A DNA stretch of 8,350 nucleotides from Spirochaetaceae bacterium. GTDB taxonomy: Bacteria; Spirochaetota; Spirochaetia; Treponematales; Breznakiellaceae. The notes beneath the pieces were generated by a model. That model made no database searches and was not told where the DNA came from. It was given only the letters and a program-made list of their open reading frames with translations. How positions within the stretch are numbered: position 1 is the stretch's first letter; every line of letters starts with the position of its first letter. The position numbers and the translations under genes were made by a program. The stretch is taken from positions 1 through 8,350 of the forward strand of contig JAITRV010000175.1 of NCBI GenBank assembly GCA_031288215.1, in the 5' to 3' direction. Positions 1-4,774 of this stretch are shown in pieces.

Positions 1-834
1 AGGGGCGCAGCCTTCGGCCTGGACCGCCACCAGCCGGGGCAGTTTGTCCCCGATCCAGCCCATGCGGCGCATTTCCTTGAGGGCCTTGTAAATCCCGATA
101 ATCCCGACCCCTCCGCCGGTGGGATAGGCGATAAGATCCGGAAGGCGCCAGCCCAGTTGTTCCGCGATTTCATAGCCCATGGTCTTTTTGCCTTCGATGC
201 GGTAGGGCTCCTTCAAGGTGCCGGCATCATACCAGCCGTGGGCCGGGATGGACCGGGCCAGAATTTTCCCGCAGTCGCTGATAAGCCCCCGGACCAGATG
301 AACCTGCGCTCCGGCGGCCGCGCATTCGGTCCGGGTGATGCGGGGCGCATCTTCGGGCATCAGGATATGGGCCGCGATACCCGCCCGGGCGGCATAGGCG
401 GCCCAGGCCGCGCCGGCGTTGCCGTTGGTGGGCATGGCCACATCCCGAACCCCCAGTTCCTTGGCCTTGGATATCCCCACCGCCGCGCCCCGGGCCTTGA
501 AGGTCCCCGTGGGAATAATGCCCTCGTCCTTCATATACAATTTCCCGAAGGCGTATTTTGGGGCGATGGCAACAAGAGGCGTGAGGGGCGTAAACCCTTC
601 TCCCAGGGAAACGATATTTCCCTCCTCCAGCACCGGCAGCAGTTCCCGGTAACGCCACAACGTTGCCGGGCGCTTTTGGATGGTCCCGGGCTCCACGATT
701 TGGGCCGCCCGATCCAGGTCATACTCGGCCAGCAGGGGAGATCCGCACCGACAGAGGTGTTGAATCTCCCGATAATCGTAGGATTTTCTACATTTCGGAC
801 AAACAAGGGCGGTAATACAACTCTGGGTATTCAT
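1..834 (-). CDS. thrC: Threonine synthase, N-terminal 278 codons (3' end outside window)
   Basis: PLP enzyme that converts O-phosphohomoserine to threonine in the cytoplasm. I translated the minus strand from the ATG at 834; the frame stays open to base 1. Residues 12-30 hold a zinc-ribbon-like Cys set (C12, C15, C28, C30), as in many threonine synthases. The PLP lysine is K113 in PTGTFKARG, followed by the PTNGNAGAA segment (about 135-142) and the phosphate-binding TGGGVG loop (239-244). The EGKKTMGYEIAEQLGW stretch (215-230) is typical of ThrC rather than of threonine dehydratase. The start is supported because it includes the whole Cys cluster and no later in-frame Met would keep it. No Shine-Dalgarno sequence precedes the ATG. 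The gene is divergent from the ilv-leu operon. The C-terminal part, probably over 100 residues, lies beyond the window. Confidence 0.93.
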   Translation of the reverse strand, partial: MNTQSCITALVCPKCRKSYDYREIQHLCRCGSPLLAEYDLDRAAQIVEPGTIQKRPATLWRYRELLPVLEEGNIVSLGEGFTPLTPLVAIAPKYAFGKLYMKDEGIIPTGTFKARGAAVGISKAKELGVRDVAMPTNGNAGAAWAAYAARAGIAAHILMPEDAPRITRTECAAAGAQVHLVRGLISDCGKILARSIPAHGWYDAGTLKEPYRIEGKKTMGYEIAEQLGWRLPDLIAYPTGGGVGIIGIYKALKEMRRMGWIGDKLPRLVAVQAEGCAP

Positions 835-842
835 AGATTTCT

Positions 843-872
843 ATTATAACCAGGGGCTGATGAAAAAGTCAA
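843..872 (-). promoter_or_regulatory. Sigma70-type promoter of thrC
   Basis: Read on the minus strand, TTGACT (872-867) and a perfect TATAAT (848-843) are separated by 18 bases. The thrC ATG begins 8 bases after the -10 box, so a normal start point would fall about 2 bases upstream of the ATG. No ribosome binding site fits in between. This predicts a leaderless or nearly leaderless mRNA. The boxes are read directly; their activity is inferred. Confidence 0.6.
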
Positions 873-970
873 TTCCCATATATCCCATAGATTTAATATC
901 AATCGGTAATCCCCCCGGTTTGCCGGGGAATTGGCATACGGAATATCAGCGTCAGTATCATCGGGAACGT

Positions 971-1138
971 GGTGAAATCGCGGCATCGAACCGCAGGTTC
1001 GCGGTATGGGGGAAACGGGACATAAAAACGGCGAAACGGCTGAGGAGGAGGATAAAACGGCTTGGGATAAGCTATGATCGGATAGCGATTGATGGGCGGG
1101 AAAGCTTTCCGGCACCATTTAAAGAAGATGCTTGTTGA
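971..1138 (+). pseudogene. IS1-family transposase (InsB-like) remnant, interrupted by a short palindrome
   Basis: The plus frame reads GEIAA, then SNRRFA, then VWGKRDIKTAKRLRRRIKR, LGISYDRIAIDGRESF and PFKED, and stops at 1136-1138. This matches, from memory, the internal part of IS1-type transposases: the GKRD/TAKRLR block, a 'GISYDRIATD' block and a 'SF..AFKEDN' block. The catalytic N-terminal part and the C-terminal part found in that family (the 'GIEGNNCRLRHR' region) are both missing. An 18-base palindromic stretch at 986-1003 separates EIAA from VWGKRD, where related proteins have one or two residues. The frame is open back to an ATG at 860, but residues before about 971 match nothing I recognise. 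A functional protein is very unlikely. The family assignment rests on motif memory, not on a search. Confidence 0.6.
986..1003. repeat. Single copy of the CGAACC-NNN-GGTTCG palindrome inside the transposase remnant
   Basis: The bases TCGAACCGCAGGTTCGCG form a 6-bp hairpin (987-992 with 996-1001) with a 3-base loop. 16 of the 18 bases are identical to 6578-6595 after cimA. It is 18 bases long, so it keeps the frame of the transposase remnant. Confidence 0.7.
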
Positions 1139-1261
1139 AGATGCGCAGGGCGTACAGCCGGTGATAAACAGCACTTCGTTCAGAATAGTTGCTTTTTCTT
1201 TCCGTTTCGCGTTATGATAGCGGGAACGGTATCCGGCAATGACCTTTTGTTTTTCTTTCAT
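1119..1261 (-). pseudogene. N-terminal remnant of an integrase-type (DDE) transposase, frame-broken
   Basis: From the ATG at 1261 the minus strand reads MKEKQKVIAGYRSRYHNAKR, KEKATILNEVLFITG. This resembles the N-terminal helix-turn-helix start of a common integrase-core transposase group whose members read roughly 'RY..A.KKEK..ILNEF...TGY.RKYALRILN'. The expected next segment is present in another frame (1157 down to 1122, LYALRIFNKHLL, then a stop at 1119-1121). A deletion of about 11 bases at the TGY.RK position explains the frame break. The DDE catalytic core is absent. A purine-rich AGGGGG stretch lies about 8 bases upstream of the ATG. The remnant faces the IS1-like fragment and their ends overlap at about 1119-1138. 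The family call comes from recalled motifs. Confidence 0.55.
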
Positions 1262-1280
1262 GGATAACCCCCTATTGACC

Positions 1281-1302
1281 TCCGGGAGCTGATACTCCCG
1301 GA
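1281..1302. repeat. 8-bp perfect inverted repeat upstream of the integrase-type remnant
   Basis: TCCGGGAG (1281-1288) and CTCCCGGA (1295-1302) pair around a 6-base CTGATA loop. It lies 20 bases upstream of the remnant's ATG, on the side where the element's outer end would be. The AT-richer stretch at about 1303-1347 (GGTTACATTTTCAATGAGGC and flanks) may be part of the same element's end. I cannot define a terminal inverted repeat or target duplication because the opposite end is lost. Confidence 0.4.
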
Positions 1303-1350
1303 TAGTCTGCCTTGATTTGGGTTACATTTTCAATGAGGCAATGCGGGGGC

Positions 1351-1379
1351 TTGTCATAGGTTCCCGGTTATGATAAACT
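1351..1379 (+). promoter_or_regulatory. Candidate promoter of the ilvN-ilvC-leuA-cimA operon
   Basis: TTGTCA (1351-1356) is followed after 17 bases by TAAACT (1374-1379), with TG at 1371-1372 as an extended -10. A start point would fall near 1385-1387, just inside the 5' arm of the hairpin at 1383-1410, so the mRNA would begin with that hairpin. The -10 match is only moderate. The promoter lies next to the decayed insertion element. Confidence 0.35.
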
Positions 1380-1382
1380 GGA

Positions 1383-1410
1383 CCCACGATTGCCCGTGGG
1401 CAGTCGTGGG
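1383..1410 (+). promoter_or_regulatory. 12-bp hairpin overlapping the ilvN ribosome binding site
   Basis: Bases 1383-1394 pair fully with 1399-1410 as RNA: eleven Watson-Crick pairs and one U-G pair around a CGUG loop. The last three G of the 3' arm (1408-1410) are also the first bases of the only Shine-Dalgarno-like stretch (GGGGGA, 1408-1413) before the ilvN ATG at 1419. The fold could limit ribosome access or protect the 5' end. No T-run follows, so it is not an intrinsic terminator. Confidence 0.5.
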
Positions 1411-1418
1411 GGATAGGC

Positions 1419-1967
1419 ATGAAGCAGCATGTAGTGTCGGTCTTGGTGGAAAACCGGTCGGGCACCCTGAGCCGGGTTTCCGGCCTTTTCAGCCGCCGGG
1501 GCTTTAATATCGACAGCCTCACCGTCGGGGAAACCGAGGACCCCTCGGTCTCCCGGATGACTATTGCGGTTACCGGCGCGGCTCCGGTGCTTGAACAGAT
1601 CGTAAAACAGCTCAGCAAACTCGTGGATGTGATCGCGGTCCGGGAAATAGAAAGCGCCGCCTGTATACGCCGGGAGATCATGCTGGTCAAGATCGCCGCC
1701 GATGAAAAATCCCGGCCCGCGGTTCTTGAGATCGCCGGCATTTTCCGTTCCCGGATCATCGATGTTTCCCCCACCACCATTACCGTTGAGGCCACCGGCG
1801 ATATAGAAAAGTTGGACGGCCTCCTCCTGCTCCTGAGCCCCTACGGCATTCTGGAACTTGCCCGCACCGGCCTCGTCGCCCTGGAGCGGGGGGCCAAGGT
1901 GCTCAGCGTTGCCCCGGCCGCAACGGCTGAGGCAACTGCCCCGCTACCCCTTAGCATTAGTAAGTAA
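1419..1967 (+). CDS. ilvN: Acetolactate synthase small (regulatory) subunit
   Basis: Regulatory partner of the catalytic subunit of acetolactate (acetohydroxyacid) synthase. It activates the enzyme and carries feedback inhibition, usually by valine. The 182-residue product follows the family closely: an N-terminal ACT domain (about 4-78) with VLVENRSGTLSRVSGLFSRR, GFNID, SLTVG and SRMTI, and a C-terminal domain (about 84-160) with REIMLVKI, IFRSRIIDVSPTTITVEATG and LARTGLVALERG. G15 and N30 correspond to the ACT-site Gly14 and Asn29 of E. coli IlvH. A 19-residue Ala/Pro-rich tail extends past the usual end near residue 163. The ATG at 1419 is preceded by GGGGGA, partly held in a hairpin. The large subunit gene, usually directly upstream, is absent; transposase debris lies there instead. 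The symbol ilvH would serve equally well. Confidence 0.95.
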   Translation: MKQHVVSVLVENRSGTLSRVSGLFSRRGFNIDSLTVGETEDPSVSRMTIAVTGAAPVLEQIVKQLSKLVDVIAVREIESAACIRREIMLVKIAADEKSRPAVLEIAGIFRSRIIDVSPTTITVEATGDIEKLDGLLLLLSPYGILELARTGLVALERGAKVLSVAPAATAEATAPLPLSISK

Positions 1968-2047
1968 CCGGCGATTGCGCGGTTGGATGAGGGCCCGGAA
2001 GGTTCCAAAAGTCCGCCGTAGGTCAATTACCGGATTTCTCAAAAAAA

Positions 2048-2108
2048 CCTGGGGGGAACCCCAGGAAGCCGGGGTTTAACCCCGGGATGTATACAGGTAA
2101 AACCTGTA
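2048..2108 (+). promoter_or_regulatory. Three consecutive hairpins in the ilvN-ilvC spacer
   Basis: Three inverted repeats follow one another. CCTGGGG (2048-2054) pairs with CCCCAGG (2059-2065). CCGGGG (2069-2074) pairs with CCCCGG (2080-2085), extendable by T-A pairs. TACAGGT (2092-2098) pairs with ACCTGTA (2102-2108). The last ends directly before the strong AGGAGG (2109-2114) of ilvC. An A-run (2041-2047) precedes the first and no T-run follows any of them. Possible roles are mRNA processing, stability or differential expression of ilvN and ilvC. Bases 1968-2040 show nothing else I recognise. Confidence 0.5.
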
Positions 2109-2119
2109 AGGAGGCAATT

Positions 2120-3121
2120 ATGGCTATTATGTACTATGAAAAGGATTGCGACCTAGGGGCTCTCAAGGGGAAAACTATCGCGGTCATCGGCTTCGGTTCC
2201 CAGGGTCATGCCCATGCCCTCAACGCGAAGGAATCGGGCCTCAAGGTAATCGTGGGCCTCTACGAGGGTTCCCCCTCCTGGAAAAAGGCCGAGGCCGCGG
2301 GGCTTGAGGTAAAAACCGCGGCGGACGCGGCGGCGGCGGCGGACTTCATCATGATCCTCATCAACGATGAAAAACAGGCCGCCCTCTACCGGGATTCCAT
2401 CAAAGGCGGCCTCAAAGCCGGCAAGACCCTGGCCTTTGCCCACGGCTTCAACATCCACTTCGGCCAGATTACGCCGCCGCCGGACATCAACGTGGTGATG
2501 ATCGCCCCCAAGGGGCCGGGCCACACGGTCCGGGAGCAATACCAGGCCGGGGCCGGGGTGCCCTGCCTCATCGCGGTCCACCAGGACGCCACCGGGGACG
2601 CTAAGCGCCTCGGCCTGGCATACGCGGCGGCCATCGGCGGCGCCCGGGCGGGGGTGCTGGAGACCACCTTTAAGGAAGAGACCGAGACGGACCTCTTCGG
2701 GGAACAGGCGGTCCTCTGCGGCGGGGTTTCCGCCCTGATGAAGGCGGGCTACGAGGTGCTCGTGGAAGCGGGGTACCAGAGCGAGAGCGCCTATTTCGAG
2801 GTGATGCACGAGATGAAGCTGATCATCGACCTGGTGAACCGGGGGGGGCTGTCCTTCATGCGCTATTCCATCTCCGACACCGCCGAATACGGGGATTACA
2901 TCACCGGCCCGAAGATCATCACCGAGGACACCAAGAACACCATGCGGCAGATTTTGAAGGAGATACAGAACGGCAAATTTGCCAAGGATTGGATCAGCGA
3001 AAACCAGGTGAACCGGCCTTTCTTCAACCGGATGAGGGCCATCGAAGCCCAGCACCCCATTGAGCAGGTGGGGAAGGAACTCCGTTCCATGATGGGCTGG
3101 CTTCAGAAACCAAGCAGATAG
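2120..3121 (+). CDS. ilvC: Ketol-acid reductoisomerase (class I)
   Basis: Mg- and NAD(P)H-dependent enzyme that isomerises and reduces acetolactate and acetohydroxybutanoate to the dihydroxy acids of the valine, leucine and isoleucine pathways. Its 333 residues fit the short class I form. The Rossmann motif is GFGSQGHAHALN (24-35). The acetohydroxyacid-binding and metal residues are visible: H108 in AHGFN, K131 in PKGPGH, D191 and E195 in ETDLFGEQ, E227 and E231 in EVMHEMK, and S252 in SISDTAEYGD. The start at 2120 is chosen over an upstream in-frame ATG at 2087 because AGGAGG lies 5 bases before it and the upstream codons run through a hairpin. In the cofactor loop VGLYEGSPSW, Y48 stands where many NADPH enzymes have Arg; S51 and S53 are kept. 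It is the second gene of the operon, 152 bases after ilvN. Confidence 0.97.
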   Translation: MAIMYYEKDCDLGALKGKTIAVIGFGSQGHAHALNAKESGLKVIVGLYEGSPSWKKAEAAGLEVKTAADAAAAADFIMILINDEKQAALYRDSIKGGLKAGKTLAFAHGFNIHFGQITPPPDINVVMIAPKGPGHTVREQYQAGAGVPCLIAVHQDATGDAKRLGLAYAAAIGGARAGVLETTFKEETETDLFGEQAVLCGGVSALMKAGYEVLVEAGYQSESAYFEVMHEMKLIIDLVNRGGLSFMRYSISDTAEYGDYITGPKIITEDTKNTMRQILKEIQNGKFAKDWISENQVNRPFFNRMRAIEAQHPIEQVGKELRSMMGWLQKPSR

Positions 3122-3199
3122 CCCCGCTTAGGTGGGGGGTGCGGGGGCAGCGCTCCCGCTGAAGGGACGGAGGCCCCCCGGACCCCCCGCCTAACGGGG
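3122..3199. repeat. Long imperfect G-run/C-run palindrome filling the ilvC-leuA spacer
   Basis: The left arm 3122-3148 (beginning CCCCGCTTAGG and running through G6 and G5 tracts) is the near reverse complement of 3173-3199 (ending GCCTAACGGGG). The differences are one extra base, one G-U type pair and one mismatch. About 24 bases form the central loop. The element starts at the base after the ilvC stop codon and ends at the base before leuA's AAGGAG (3200-3205). It resembles a mobile palindromic repeat or an intercistronic stabilising hairpin. No U-run follows, so termination is unlikely. Confidence 0.75.
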
Positions 3200-3213
3200 A
3201 AGGAGAAACTGAG

Positions 3214-4764
3214 ATGACAAACGACGAAACGATTCGCAGGATCGTGATATTTGATACCACCCTTCGGGATGGGGAACAGGCTCCGGGGTGCAGCATGAAC
3301 CCCCAGGAAAAGCTGGAAGTGGCCCGGCGGCTGGAAAAGCTCGGGGTAGACGTCATGGAAGCGGGATTCCCCGCGTCGAGCCCCGGGGACCTGGAATCGG
3401 TAAAGACCATCGCGGGGATCGTCAAGGATTGTACCGTGGCGGCCCTTTGCCGCTGCGCGGAGAAGGACATCGACGCCGGCCGGGAGGCCCTGGTCAAGGC
3501 GGCCCGGCCCCGGATCCACCTGTTCCTGGCCACGTCCCCCATCCACATGGAGTACAAGCTCAAGATGACGCCGGATCAGGTGGTGGAACGGGCGGTCTCG
3601 GCGGTGAAGTACGCGAAGGCGTTCTGTTCCGACCTGGAGTTTTCCGCCGAGGACGCCTCCCGGAGCGACCCTGACTTTGTGTGCCGGGTCTTCGGAGCGG
3701 TCATCGCGGCGGGGGCCACCACGCTGAACATCCCCGACACCGTCGGCTACGCGATTCCGGAGGAATTCGGCCGCTTTGTCCGGTACATCAAGGAGCATAC
3801 CCCCGCCGCGGAGAAGGCGAAGTTTTCCGTCCACGTCCACAACGACTTGGGCCTCGCGGTGGCCAACAGCCTCGCGGCCATTGAAGCCGGGGCGGACCAG
3901 GTGGAGTGTACGATAAACGGCATCGGTGAACGGGCGGGGAACGCCTCCCTGGAGGAGATCGTCATGGCCCTCCGGGTGCGGCGGGACTACCTCAAGGCGG
4001 ATACCCGGATAGACACCACCCAGATCTACGGCACCAGCCGCCTCGTGACCCAGGTGACGGGGGTCAAGGTCCAGCCCAACAAGGCCGTCGTGGGGGAGAA
4101 CGCCTTTGCCCACGAGGCGGGAATCCACCAGCACGGGGTCCTGGCGAACCCCGCCACCTACGAAATCATGACCCCCGAATCGGTGGGGATCTCCAAAAAC
4201 CAGATGGTTCTGGGGAAACATTCGGGCCGCCACGCCTTTGAGGATCGCCTCAGGGATATGGGCTTCATCGTCGATCCCCAAACCCTGGATGCGATCTTTG
4301 CGGAATTTAAGGCCCTGGCGGATAAGAAGAAGGTGGTCGGCGACCGGGACATCGAAGCCCTGGTGATGGGCGCCGCCGCCTCGGTGCCGGAAACCTGGAA
4401 GCTCGAACACTGGGCGGTGAACACCGGTTCCGCCCTGGGGGCCAGCGGCACCATCCGCCTTCGGCACCGGAACGGGGAATACCACCAGCGGGTCTCCATG
4501 GGAAACGGGCCCATCGACGCGATGTTCAAGGTTATCAACCGTATCACCGGCAAGGAGCCGGACCTGGAACTGTACGAGATTGGGGCCGTTACCGACGGTT
4601 CCGCCTCCCAGGGAGAAGCCATGGTGAAGATCGCCCTGGGGGGCCGGCGCTGGAACGGCCGGGGGGTTTCCACCGATGTGGTGGAGGCCTCGATAAAGGC
4701 CTATATCGCGGCGCTCAACGCCATGGAATGGGAGTTGAGCGCCGTCAGGTCTCAGGATCAATGA
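3214..4764 (+). CDS. leuA: 2-isopropylmalate synthase
   Basis: Condenses acetyl-CoA with 2-oxoisovalerate, the committed step of leucine synthesis. The 516-residue product matches the common bacterial (type 1) LeuA length. The HMGL-like TIM barrel opens with FDTTLRDGEQAPG (R18 and metal ligand D19). It carries the metal-binding HVHND (H207, H209), the NGIGERAGN substrate loop, and HEAGIHQHG (300-308) of the linker subdomain. The C-terminal leucine-sensing domain (from about residue 385) includes GNGPIDAMFK, DGSASQGEA and GRGVSTDVVEASIKAYIAALN, so feedback inhibition by leucine is expected. The ATG at 3214 has AAGGAG 8 bases upstream, directly after the long palindrome. The stop codon overlaps the cimA ribosome binding site, suggesting coupled translation. 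The AGFPASSPGD and SVHVHND segments separate it from its paralogue cimA next door. Confidence 0.96.
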   Translation: MTNDETIRRIVIFDTTLRDGEQAPGCSMNPQEKLEVARRLEKLGVDVMEAGFPASSPGDLESVKTIAGIVKDCTVAALCRCAEKDIDAGREALVKAARPRIHLFLATSPIHMEYKLKMTPDQVVERAVSAVKYAKAFCSDLEFSAEDASRSDPDFVCRVFGAVIAAGATTLNIPDTVGYAIPEEFGRFVRYIKEHTPAAEKAKFSVHVHNDLGLAVANSLAAIEAGADQVECTINGIGERAGNASLEEIVMALRVRRDYLKADTRIDTTQIYGTSRLVTQVTGVKVQPNKAVVGENAFAHEAGIHQHGVLANPATYEIMTPESVGISKNQMVLGKHSGRHAFEDRLRDMGFIVDPQTLDAIFAEFKALADKKKVVGDRDIEALVMGAAASVPETWKLEHWAVNTGSALGASGTIRLRHRNGEYHQRVSMGNGPIDAMFKVINRITGKEPDLELYEIGAVTDGSASQGEAMVKIALGGRRWNGRGVSTDVVEASIKAYIAALNAMEWELSAVRSQDQ

Positions 4765-4774
4765 GGAGTTAAGC

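Noticed and set aside
157..849. 230-codon plus-strand frame over thrC
   Set aside because: The minus strand encodes an unmistakable threonine synthase across the same bases.
860..1138. A real 92-residue gene starting at 860
   Set aside because: Only the part from about 971 resembles anything (an IS1-like transposase interior), and the start lies within the thrC promoter. It is better read as a remnant.
2087..2119. Upstream in-frame ATG at 2087 as the ilvC start
   Set aside because: It runs through the third hairpin and lacks a ribosome site, while the ATG at 2120 follows AGGAGG and gives the usual IlvC N terminus.
1968..2119. T-box or amino-acid leader-peptide attenuator before ilvC
   Set aside because: No T-box consensus, no run of Leu, Ile or Val codons in a short frame, and no terminator with a U-run.
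2153..3055. 300-codon open frame antisense to ilvC
   Set aside because: IlvC on plus has all its catalytic residues; the antisense product is a GC-driven shadow.
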